From Closterium sp. NIES-65 (Eukaryota > Streptophyta > Zygnematophyceae > Desmidiales > Closteriaceae), in NCBI GenBank assembly GCA_948144175.1, contig CANXME010002532.1, positions 1 to 64,000 on the forward strand: a stretch of DNA of 64,000 bases. The letters are read 5' to 3'. The notes under the pieces were generated by a model. The model had not been told where the DNA came from, did no database searches, and was given only the letters and a program-made list of their open reading frames with translations. Made by a program: the position numbers and the translations under genes. Position 1 is the first letter of the stretch. Every line of letters begins with the position of its first letter. This document shows, piece by piece, positions 49,101-59,900 of this stretch.

Positions 49101-51531
49101 AAGCAGTCGGGGAAGAGCGTGGTCGACATCCTCAGGAAGCACTGGGCTCAGGTTGGAGCGGCCAGCACGGTCCATGGTGGTGGGGGTCCCGCCGACGAGC
49201 ATGCCACTGATGACGCACTGCCAATGGCTCCGCCTTCGGTCGGCGTTAAGCCACCACGACAGGGTAGCGGTGTGAAAGGCCTGCGCGACAAGGAGAAGGC
49301 CGCCGCCAAAACGGCCCCAGGCGGGTCCGCGAAAGCTGGCCAGGGCCCGAAGACAGGGGTTGCGGAGGCGTCAGCGGTTCCTCACCAGTCTCCCGCGGGT
49401 GCACGCCATCCGACCGGACCGTCTGCCGGGCGACCTACCGACGTCCCGCGCCATGCCGACGTACCGTCTGCCGACAAGGTTGGCCGCGCGGGAAAAGGGG
49501 CGGCAGTTGCGGACGCGCTCAAGGAGCAGCTCAGGCTCCTAGCCGGCCACAGGGCTGTTCAACAGGCCCCCCCTGCTGTCGACGTCCCATCGGCCAGTGG
49601 GCCACGTGTAGTGCCGGTCGTCGCCGCCCGTACTCCTGCAGACCCAAAGTCCGCGTTGTTGCGCGCCCAGCTGGGCGCACTAGCGTCGACTGAGAGGACT
49701 CAGCAGGCTTCTGGCTCTGGCTCTAAGCCGTCGTCGGCGAATGTCGCACCACCCACCCATGTGGCAGCTGATGTGGAGAAGGCGGCGGAGAAGGGCGTTC
49801 GTGCCGCGCTTGCCACCGGCGGCGGCGCCGTTGAGGAGGTCCCCGCAGACGCTGATATCGCTGCCATACAGGCCCATCTGGATGCAGCCAATCCCCGAAC
49901 CCTGGCCATCTCCGACACGGAACATGTGGAGCCTTCGGCGGGACTCGTCGGCATCGCGGCAGAGCCTAGTGCGACCGGTGATGCGGTCGGTGAGGGAAAG
50001 TCGAAACGGAAGGGGAAGGCGGGCTCACAGAGGAAGACGCGGGAGAAGTCGGAGGTGAAGGCGGCGGATAAACAGAAGGGGATGGCGGCGGAGACGGCGG
50101 CGGACAAAGATCGAGGCGGCATTGGGGAGGTTGAAGGGAAAGGGGAGAATCAGAAGTCGCCCGGCGAGGGTACGTCGACGGGGAGGAAGGGGAAGGACAA
50201 GTCGGTCGGAGAAGGTGCGTCGACCGGGAGAAAGGGGAAGGAGAAGGCGGTCGGCGAGGGTTCCTCGAAGGGGAGAAAGGGAAAGAGGAAGGCGGAGGAG
50301 GAGGATGAGGATGTCGAGGAGGTGGAGGAGGTCGAGCAGGAGGAAGAGGAGGAGGAGGAGGAGGAGGAGGAGGAGGAGGAGGAGGAGGGGAAGGGCAAGG
50401 AGAGGAGGGGTCATGGCATCCGACACGATACCTCGGGCGACAAGCAAGGGTGGGTCGGCGAGATTAAGGTGCACGGCATCAATCGATACATCGGCAAGTC
50501 GCGGGACAAGATGGAGCTCGCGTACGTTCACTCCATCGCGTACGTCGTCTACGACGGTTTCGTGAGCAAGGTGCTCATGACCGAGCTCACCGGCTTGGAC
50601 AGCGCCGAATTGGAGAGGTGGAAGGAGGTGTGGGAGGAGGTCAGGATCTTGCCGACAGGGATGTGGACGGTGATGTGGGCCCGGGGTACGCTCCTTCCAA
50701 AGACACGGTAAGTCGGCAATCCTCCGATTCAAAGTCGATGTCGTTGTCGTTGTCACTCATGTTCGCCCTGTTTGTGGTGGCGTGACAGGCTGACGGAGAT
50801 CCTCGACGCGTATCGCCATTACAAGTCCACAGGCGATTGTCTCCACGCCGCGCTCCTGCCAGCGATATGGTACCCAGTCGATGCTAGCACCGAGGAAGGC
50901 CGGGAGAAGTCGGCGTCCATGATGTCGGCGATGATAGGCCGCGTGTCAATGTGCGCTGCATATGGGAAGACCGCTGCGGCAGCGGCGAAGAAGGAGGGAG
51001 ACAAGGAGGAGAAGACGGATATGGCGGCATGGGCGTTAGCAGCATCCGCATGCGCTGTGTGGTGCTTCGTCGAGAACGGCGATGCCCAGCTGGCGGATGC
51101 TGTGGAAGAAGGGAAGTCGGCGGCGATCATCGGCGGAGCGAGCCAGGCGACCGCCGATGTATTCGGAAAAGTCATGGAGGCGGTGCTGAAAGCCGAGATG
51201 AACAGGGACCGCCCCTTGGGAGAGGTTGCCTACAACGTCGCGCCAGCACTCCAGAGGACCGCCCTTGATACGGTATATCCGGGGGGGGAATGCTGGAGTA
51301 GATGCCGACGTTATCGCTAGAGCGACGGTTGAGACGATGGCGTTTTGGGGAATGTGCCCCGTCGCCGGGCCGAAACTAAGAGCGAGGGACATCGCGGTGC
51401 CGATTGACGCGCAGATGAAGGCCGATCTTGACAACAGGGGGAGGAAGGGTCTGAGGGGCAAGAAGGGGACGAAGACCAAGGGCGGCACGGAGAAGGTCAA
51501 GAAGTCGAAGAAGGACAGCACGACGGCCTAG
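46175..51531 (+). CDS. Crypton-element accessory gene: acidic coiled-coil protein of unknown function
   Basis: Six exons join in phase: 46175-46341, 46593-46739, 46825-46983, 47073-47193, 47274-50707 and 50789-51531 (stop TAG). The model needs one base removed from the G8 run near 51281-51288; with that it is about 1589 aa. N-terminal exons encode a compact unrecognised domain (CFATIFDADVA, CPGDLF, RTSIRHADP). Exon 5 has Ser/Glu-rich acidic tracts (47700-47900) and a predicted coiled coil (48200-48500; QLRAENRRLRADNALLERRL). A Lys/Glu tail follows, including a poly-Glu run at 50330-50390. A segment after it (GWVGEIKVHGINRYIGK, then AYVHSIAYVVYDG) faintly resembles an AP2-type DNA-binding domain. 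No homologous host protein is recognised. Because copy A carries the same gene, it belongs to the element rather than being a captured neighbour. Confidence 0.78.
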
Positions 51532-51867
51532 TCGACGGCATGCTAAGATTGAGTGCTGCGTGGACTCGATGATGAAATGGTCGATACCGTTTTCCTTGTT
51601 TTGGCTGTCGGATCCCTTTGATGCTCTTTGTTTGTGTTTTTTTTTGTGCGTGCCTGTCTACTTTACGTAGGATGAGTAATGAACACATTAGCTAGTAATG
51701 ATTGTCTACTTCAGTTTGAACGACACGTGAATGCCCCGCTAGGCCGAGAACAACAGGATCATTGAGAGAAACAAAAAGTCGACATCAGTATCAGTATGAA
51801 ACATAGGCATGCTGCATCAACATCTACAACATGCAACAGGCCACAGTAGCAGGAGGCCTGGGAACAT
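51532..51867. other. Convergent 3' ends between the two Crypton-element genes
   Basis: 336 bp of AT-richer DNA between the two stop codons, presumably holding both polyadenylation sites. No conserved signal is certain. Confidence 0.5.
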
Positions 51868-54800
51868 TCAAGCGGTTTTCTTGCGCTTGGTCGACTTATT
51901 GGTCGGAGGCAGCTGCCCGGCGTTGTTTTCGCGGGCCAGGTCGGCCAACGTCTTCTTCATCTGCTCAACCCAGGTGTCCGGGAACAGGTCGGCGACCCAC
52001 GTTTCGGGCTTGAGCCCGCGCGCCACGAACGCACAGGCGACACGAAGCTTGGAAAATTCCGTCTTGCCGAGCCCTTTGACGCCCTTACCCTGCCCAGCAT
52101 AGGTCGCTACGGCGTCCGCGTTGAGCACCGTGAGGGCATCCGCGAAGGTCCCAATGCCAGGCGCCGCTATCTTGTTAAGCGCGTCGACGGTGGCTTCCGT
52201 GTCGGCTTTGCCGTCGCTCCTGCGAAGCTGGCGCACCGCATCGATGACCTTCATCATGCGGCGCACCCTCGTCCCGTGTGCTCCCTGCGAGGCTCCGTCG
52301 AGGAGGGTGTGGCGGTCGACGAATCCCGGCTCCCTGAACCTGTCGCACAGACGACGGGTGTCGGCGCTGGTGCACGAGGTCCAGAGGCGCCACGCGTCCT
52401 TGACGGTCGTTGCAGTCCGCCAAGGCTGCACTACGTTCAGCTCGTAGCTAGCCTCCTCGACCGTCTGTGGGGGTTTATTGGGTTTGTTGGCTCCTCCACC
52501 CCTGCTTGCCGACTCCGCGGAGCCACCGTCGCTCGGCGACTGGTCGTTAGCAGCTGGCGGCGCCTCCGGCATCCTTCGAGCTTCTGAAACGCGGAGAGCC
52601 TCGGTGAGGCGTGTTATCTCGGCCGCGAGCGACGCGATGGTTGCGTCGCGATTCTCGATCTTCTCCTCGAGGTCGAGCTTCTGGACCGTTGACCGCTCCC
52701 TCTCGAGCTTAAGCGTCTCCGTGAGGGAGACGACCGCGAACTGGGCGTCATGGCGGACCGATATCTCCTGCAATGGTATGCGAATAACGGTGCAGATGAG
52801 GGGTTGTAGCGGTCATAGATAACATCGCGACGTCGGCATAAAAGATGACCTACCTCTGGCTGGATGAGGGTTGGATCTTGCCGGTTTTTTATGGTGTCGG
52901 TGTCGGTCTTCTCGACCCTCTTCGACCAGTGCTGGAAGAGGGGAATCCGGCAGAGCTTGGAATACTGGATGTACGGGTGCCAAGGGGTGCGGACGAGTTT
53001 CACCGCGAGGTCCTCGGCGACAATGCGGCGGAACATCAGAAGGGTGCGCCAGAAATGCACGGCCGCAACGTCGGCGTCGGACCCCTTCTTCGCGAGTTCT
53101 TCTGCCTGCAGTTAGACATCAGACGGGGGTTATCTCCATGGTGGATAGGACAGTACCATGCAAGATTGGTCGGCACCGATAAACAAACCTTGTTGAGGAG
53201 GTCGTCGACGTCGGGGAAGATGTGCTCGGCGATGAGAGCGAGGAGTTCGTCTCCCGGTTCCACCCTACTGCGACCCAAGAAGTAGTCCTGCGTGAATCCC
53301 GAATAGCCGGCCTTCTTCATCACCACGCCGACGGGAATGGACGTGATGTAGGCTCGAGTCATCTTGTCGAGAGCCCAGTGACCCAGCTCGGCTATCTCGG
53401 CGCGAGGCGTACCTTGGATGGCCAACTCCTGCGCCCCGCCCGCCCGAGCGGCATGGACGTTCCGCTTGCAGAACACCCCGTTCGTCTTCCACATCTGCCT
53501 CGTCCATCGCTGGTGGCTGGGAGCTGAGAGTTCGCCCTGCTCGGGGTCGTTGCGGGCGAAGAACAGGTGCTTCTTGTACCAGAGCTCGCGTGTGCTGGTG
53601 TCGACCGACGGAATGAGGTCGACTCCGTGAAACTGGCCGATCTGGTCGAGGACGAAGTGTAACCACAGCCCGGTCTCGCCGACGGCGCACAACTCCGCTT
53701 CTAGGTGCCGCGCCGCGTAGCTCTGTTGAAGACGCGCATCCTTCGACGTCTTCGAGTTCCGCGCGGCGACCACCATGACGACCGGCTGGTTATCCGGGTT
53801 CACCGACGAGGTGCTCGCCAGTCGGTACAGGAAGATGTCGGGGAGCGTTATCTCGCGTATGCTTGCACCGCGCATGAGGCTGTGGTGGGAGAGCAGCGTG
53901 AGCACCTTGATGAGAAGAAACCTCCACAGCGTCTGCGAAGGTGTGGTGAAATGCGGGCTCCATGCCGACGCCGCCCAAGCCGGCAGCACCCTCGTCATTA
54001 TCTGGCGGAACTGTTCGGCGGTGTATGTGTCGCCGATGGTGCCGCGTCGACGGTCGGCGCATTTACTGTCGACATAACAATATATGGATATGAATATTAG
54101 GGCGAGGAAACAAATCGATGGCGACATAACACGGCGATGCATGCCAACTTACTCGAGGTCCCTCTGATTTTTCGTGCGGACCATGACCCGCACCTCCGAC
54201 CGGACCACCGAGATTTCCCGCATGATGCCCAACTCCTTCTCCTTGAAGAGCGTCGCCTCCACCCTCGCCGCCATCTGGCAGGCCTTGATGCGGCCGAGGA
54301 TCATGTGCACCGTGTAGGCTCGCACTGGCTCGTTCGTGTCGGCGTCGATCCTGTACTCCCGCCTCATGAACTTGATGTAGGCGCGCAGTCGCGTACTAGT
54401 GACCCGGGGGCCGTGCAGCCATATGTGCTTCCGCTTGACCACCTTCTCGTTGTCCCAATCCTTGCTCTTGTTGTTGTGTGTCCAGTGCCCTATCTCGTCG
54501 ACGTGCCTCATTTGTTCTGCTGTCGGCAGTTTGTCGCCAATTTTTTTAAGCATCTTCGCCGTCCACCTTTTGTAGTCGTATATCCATGAGGTGTAGGACT
54601 TGAGCGTGCTCTTGGCCTCTATGGTTTTCAGGTGGCGCATTCCCTCCATCACGAGCACGTCGACGCACGCGTACACCATATCTTCCTCTACGAAGTCGGC
54701 CGCCTTCCACATTTCTCGAGGGACCGACGTGTGCAGCAGATCCTCAAGCTCGTTCTCGTCCAACAATTCCTCTATGAACGCACGTTCCCCCCTGAGTTTT

Positions 54801-55207
54801 TCTTCCAACGTGCGCGGACCTGCACCACGTCGGGGCCGCGGGTCGTCTTCGTCGTCCTCGTCGCTCGCCGATGAATAATCGTCCTCATCCTGGTCGCCCG
54901 ATCCGTCCGGCACAGACGACGGCCCGGCCTCCCCTGCATCCGTCGGCGTCGACGTTTTGCGTGGTTTCGTGAACTCCCCTATCGGCGCGGGCGGAACGTC
55001 CTTGGTGAACTCTCCCTGCGGGATTTGGGCCAGGGCGTCGAGATCGTAAAGCAGCGGCAAAGTCGACGAGGGGTTACTGGTCGGTGTACGGTCTACCGGG
55101 CGGACGTCCTCATCCTGGCTAGCGGGGTTCATGACGTCCGTCATGTCGACATCGGCGGGGGGTGGGTTGGTTTGCGGCGGTGTCGAACGAGGCTGTCCTC
55201 TGGCCAT
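51868..55207 (-). CDS. Crypton-type tyrosine recombinase (Ndc10/GCR1_C-like), 1027 aa
   Basis: Four exons on the minus strand join with GT/AG sites and matching phase: 55207-54153, 54065-53189, 53105-52854 and 52767-51868, total 3084 nt with no internal stop. Exon 1 has an acidic N-terminus and a likely core-binding domain. Exon 2 carries the catalytic domain: LMRGASIREITLPDIF with the first Arg, HAARAGGAQELA (the HxxR box), LGHWALDKM (the third box) and the nucleophile Tyr in AYITSIP. These match the layout of the Ndc10 domain II/Crypton recombinases known from fungi. Exon 4 adds a coiled coil (LKLERERSTVQKLDLEEKIE) and a Lys-rich end suggestive of nuclear targeting. The expected role is cutting and rejoining DNA to excise and insert the element through a circle. 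The complete frame suggests recent activity. Confidence 0.87.
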
Positions 55208-56261
55208 GATACCGCGACCTAGGGCGATAGGAAGTCGGCGTGGTGAGGTCGATAAACTACTTAATGCGTATTCTATGTCGGCGGTATCTGGCAGGTCGGG
55301 ACAGCAGACAATCCTACGAGAGGTCGGCGACCACGTCTGCCTACTATCACGACGCCGACGTTACGCCTCTAGAGAAAATCAAAGTGCCGGCCGTCAAGTC
55401 AGTGGTAAAAAAAAAAAGCAATGGCACACACAATGGCAGGCGGAATGAGCGACCATTTCGGGGACCACGGATGGGGATGGTCGTGAGCGACTCCGCACCA
55501 CTTGGCGCTCCACGCAAACCCCAGTGCACGACGCCGCCATGCATGTACGCTCGTGCGGCGGCGCCGTGTCCGACGTGCCACCAGGCGTGCATGGCTGCTT
55601 GCTTGAAGCGTTTCGCTCATCATGCTCTTTTCGTGGCTGCTACACGCTGGCTCTTTCGTGCGGCAACGTGGCGTGGTCCCGAATTAGGTGCACCTCGGTA
55701 GGTCGAGGTCGGGAGACACTGCCGTGTGGCACCACGATGATGCTCTTCTGGTCGACGCCGACAGGACCCGCATCATCAGTGTCCACTGCACGTAGCCATA
55801 GATAGTGGACGGCCGGATTTCTCCTTGCGCATGTGAGCAACCGTTGGATGAATGCCGTGTGGTATGCACCGACATTGCCACGTTCATGCGCGAGATTCTC
55901 CCAAGCGAAGCACCCCGACCTTCCGTTGGCCCGTCGTGTCCAACCTGGCAGACCTAGGTGGCCCCGCCATCCAGGGGACTATCTCGGGCGTCCCTTTGTG
56001 GCCGCGTGGCGATCATCGCGGCCCAACGTGCCGAGCTGGTATTCTGACACGCGGCTGAGACGTCCTTCTCGGGATTGTCTCAGCGGAACTCTAGGTCGAC
56101 AGGTGGTCGACCATCCCGAGGGCTCACCAGCACCTGGCCCAGCCAGATAGCCTGGGCTTTCCACGCGGAGGTCGTCGTGGGGTCGTCGACCCCGAGGAGG
56201 GGGGTTGTCCGTTCTGAACCGCGAAAATGGGCGGCAGTTTTCGTCGGCTGAGCTATATTAT
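55208..56261. other. Non-coding right end of the Crypton-like element
   Basis: Presumed promoter region of the recombinase gene plus the terminal sequence. The last 300 bp align with the complement of 3350-3600 in copy A (shared CCTCGGG, CTCAGCGGA and the CGCCGCCCA/TTTCGCGGT end). An A11 run lies near 55410. Confidence 0.6.
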
Positions 56262-56911
56262 GCTAGACCCGCCATCGGTTCCAGACTCTGTCCTAACATC
56301 GCCCTCGACCGATTGCAATATTTCCTAAACACAACCCTCGGTTAGCTGCAATACACATGGTGTTATTTTCACACCCTCCAATTTCACTTCCCTGTGTATT
56401 CGTTCCTGATTTACCCGGAAATTAAGGGTTGTTTTCAAAAATTTTGGCTTTAAGGAATTAGCGATTCAAACAGTCTGGCCTGAAGGAATTAACGAGTCAG
56501 TGGGAAAATTAAAACATGGTTTCAGCGGAATATCCAGTGTTTACGTTGCGGTCTCAAAGTCACACTTTCACAACATCGACACTTTACAATGCCACGGATA
56601 GCCTCTAGTTCCTTGGGTGTCTGATCCCCAAAGCCAAAGAAGGAACGCTAGTTTGCCACAAAAAAGGTCCCAATCTCGGTTTAAATCTTGGAACTCTCGC
56701 ATACACGTCTTTCGATGGAACCAAGAAGAGTGGGAAAATTCACTTGGAAGTAGCTTCCCGAGTGCCTCCTTCGTTCTCGATCTTCGAGTGCCTTGAAGCA
56801 GGAGGAACGGAGTGCCTTGAAGCGTGAGGTGTGTCGAGTTCGCTGCATGTTTCGCGAATAGTAACGCGCGTGGAATCCACGTCGCTTATCTTTCGAAGTT
56901 AGTTCGTCCGT
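56262..56911. other. Upstream region of SecA, no gene seen
   Basis: AT-richer unique-looking DNA between the transposon and the SecA start. It should contain the SecA promoter and 5' UTR, but no clear TATA element can be assigned. Confidence 0.5.
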
Positions 56912-59900
56912 TTGTTTGCAGTGGCTCTAATGGAGCAGCTCCATTTTCCTCGTCTAGATTCGGGCTTGACGAGATCGAAAATCTTAGACCCCCATGGAAC
57001 GTCGGTCCTGAGGTGCATTCCGACAAAATCCTCGCGTTCTAGTTCCGCGATTCTCGCAAACCGCGATTGTCGTGTCTCTAGAGGCTCACCAGTCAGAGCT
57101 GGCGGAAATGGCTCGCTTGGTCTTGCAGCTGGTTCGTGTTTTACGTGCCTCAACCTCGGGGATGTTTCTCGACGACAACCCTTGTCGATTGGTCTCGCAG
57201 ATGGGTTAGGTGCGAGATTAAGTTACGTTGCTCGTCGCTTTCCGTCGCAGTCCGTCGCAGCAACTGTCGCACGAGCTAGTGTAGGCGACTCCTCGCGATC
57301 GTCCAGTCGGGCGAGGAGAACAGCAGCGCCGGCGGCGACTGTAGCGGCTGCACGGCCAGCTCTCGCCGCTGCAGTTGCGTCGCAACGGACAGCAGCACCA
57401 TCTGTAGCGGCGTCTGCAGCATCATCTGTAGCAGCATGTACAGCACTCCAAGCAGCTGCGGCTGTAGCAACGGCGGGGAAACCCCAGTCTCGAGCGCCAA
57501 AAGCGCCGACCGCGCGCAAAGCAGCGATCGGGGAGGTGCTTGGGGGGATATTCGGCGCAACGAGCCCCGCGGAGAAGACACGTCAGCAGTACGCAGAACA
57601 GCTAGCGCGGGTTAACCGTCTGGAGGCGATCGCGTCGCGACTATCGGACGGCCAGCTAAGAGGAACGACTAGGGACCTGCAGCAGAGGGTTGCTGCTGGG
57701 GAGACCCTTGAGAGTGTGCTCCCGGTATAGTCACTTTAAAGTATGCCTTTCTTTTCTAGAGTGTGCTCTCGGTTCGTCAACTTGAGTGGGACGACCAGAG
57801 ACCTGCAGCAGAGGGTTGCTGCTGGAGAGACCCTCGAGAGTGTGCTCCTGGTATAGTCACTTTGAGTAATAACCTTTCAAGTGTCTGCTCCCAGTATAGT
57901 TGCCATGTATGACGTTTCTCTAGAGCGTACTGCTACAGCTTACCCACCCACTTGCTGCTTTCCCTACCTGCTGCTTTCCGTATTCTTTCTAACTTCCCCA
58001 CTCTGTGCTGCGACTTTTCACATGTCCCTTCCCACTGGCAGGAGGCGTTTGCTGTTGTGCGCGAAGCTTCCAAGAGAGTTCTTGGCCTGAGGCCGTTTGA
58101 TGTCCAGCTCATAGGTACACCCAAATACTTGCCGCTCATCCCAACAACCATCTCTTCTTGGTAACGCTCTGCTGAAGAGGCCTCTTCTTATCACCCCTCT
58201 TCTTGTTTGACTTGACGGTTCTTCCTTCCACACCAGATCATTCCTTTCAAGTTGTTAAGAACCTCACATTCTCCTAACCCTGATGGGCCGCACTTACCTC
58301 CTCCTTGTTTCCGCGTGTTTGGTTTTATGATTTTGTGCCACGTGGCATGTGGATGCCTGTGAACATGCCAGGTGGCATGGTGCTGCATGACGGGCAGATC
58401 GCTGAGATGCGGACGGGGGAAGGCAAGACGCTGGTTGCTGTGCTCCCTGCCTACCTCAACGCGCTCACAGGTGTGTATGTAGGGGGCGTGTTTGTATGCA
58501 CGCATAGACAGAGGAGGCATGGTGCTGCGTAGACAGAGGGGGCATGGTGCTGCATGACGGGCAGATCGCTGAGATACGGACGGGGGAAGGCAAGACGCTG
58601 GTTGCTGTGCTCCCTGCTTACCTCAACGCGCTCACAGGTAAGTGAGTGTGTGAGTGTGTGTGTGTGTGGGTGTGTGTATATGTGTGTGTGTGGGTGTGTG
58701 TATGTGTGTGTGTGCGTGTGTGTTATGGTGCATGGTGCATGGTGCATGGTGCATGGTGCGTGGTGCGTGGTGCGTGGTGCATGCGCATATGATTTTTCAG
58801 TCAAAAGCCTGCCTCGCTCGTACAGGTTCGTCTATCTACATACCTTATGAGGCGACTCAAAAGTCACCTCGTACAGGTTCGTCTATCTACATACCTTATT
58901 CCTCTCTACGCTTGAACCCTATCGGCCTCCTTCCTATCAACCCCCATCTCCTTCCTTTTCTCAACGTCCTTCACTCTCCTTCCTTCCCAGGCAAGGGCGT
59001 GCGTATGGGCGAGTGAGACCCCTCCTGGGAAGTGCGTATAGTGCGTATGTGCACTATTCTTTTTGAGCAACCGCCTTCGCTCTTAAACCACTCCGCCCTC
59101 CCTCCTCTCTCCAGGCAAGGGCGTGCATGTGGTTACAGTCAACGATTACTTGGCTCGCAGGGATGCCGAGTGGGTGCGGTGCGGCAGGTCCCTAAATTGC
59201 ATGTCTCTGTACCTGTGTGGCTGCAACATAACATCATATCGATGTCTCTCCTCCTTCTTTAACCCCCCCGCCCTCGCTCCTCCCCAGGCAAGGGCGTGCA
59301 TGTGGTGACAGTCAACGATTACTTGGCTCGTAGGGATGCCGAGTGGGTGGGGCAGATTCACAAGTATCTCGGTCTGTCTGTCGGCCTCATTCAACGTAAG
59401 CGCCTCCTTGTAAGCTTCTATCTATTTAACCACTTGCTTGCTAGCCCCCCACCACTGCCCCGCTCTTCTTTTTGTTACATCAAAGCCCTTTTCACCCTAG
59501 TTATCAACCCTCGCAAACCGTGATTCATGAAGCTGTTTATTCTTAGCCTTGCAGAGGGCATGACGGCGCAGCAGAGGAGGGAGAGCTACGCGTGCGATGT
59601 CACATACGTCACCAACAGCGAGCTTGGATTCGACTACCTCCGAGACAACCTTGCCACTGTGAGTCTAGTTGACTCCAAATTCACCTAGTGGGGAGGGAGA
59701 GCTATGCGTGTGATGTCACATGCGTCACCAACAGCGAGCTTGGATTCGGCTACCTCCGAGACATTCTCGCCACTGTGAGTGTTTCTTCTCATGCGAGCAT
59801 GCATGCATGCTTGCTGCCATTGTGAGAGCCTGCCTTCCATTTTAATCGCACTAACTTTTATCGATTCCCTTCCTTCTCTTGCCATCCTTTACCCTCCCCC

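Larger units (their letters stand above)
45341..56261 (+). mobile_element. Near-intact Crypton-like tyrosine-recombinase transposon, 10.9 kb (copy B)
   Basis: The ends were placed by comparison with copy A at 3350-7008. The left end starts near GCGGAATGAGGTCGACGG and the right end finishes in CGTCGGCTGAGCTATATTAT. No terminal inverted repeats and no obvious target duplication are seen, as expected for tyrosine-recombinase elements. Inside are two convergent genes: one of unknown function (46175-51531, plus) and a recombinase of the Ndc10/Crypton type (51868-55207, minus). Left terminal DNA (45341-46174) and right terminal DNA (55208-56261) are non-coding. At 10.9 kb with an accessory gene it is much larger than the Cryptons I know of (usually a few kb). 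Exact boundaries are uncertain by about 20 bp. Confidence 0.82.

Noticed and set aside
45341..56261. Terminal inverted repeats or a target duplication for the large element
   Set aside because: None could be found by eye at the mapped ends; consistent with a tyrosine recombinase, but the exact end bases remain uncertain.
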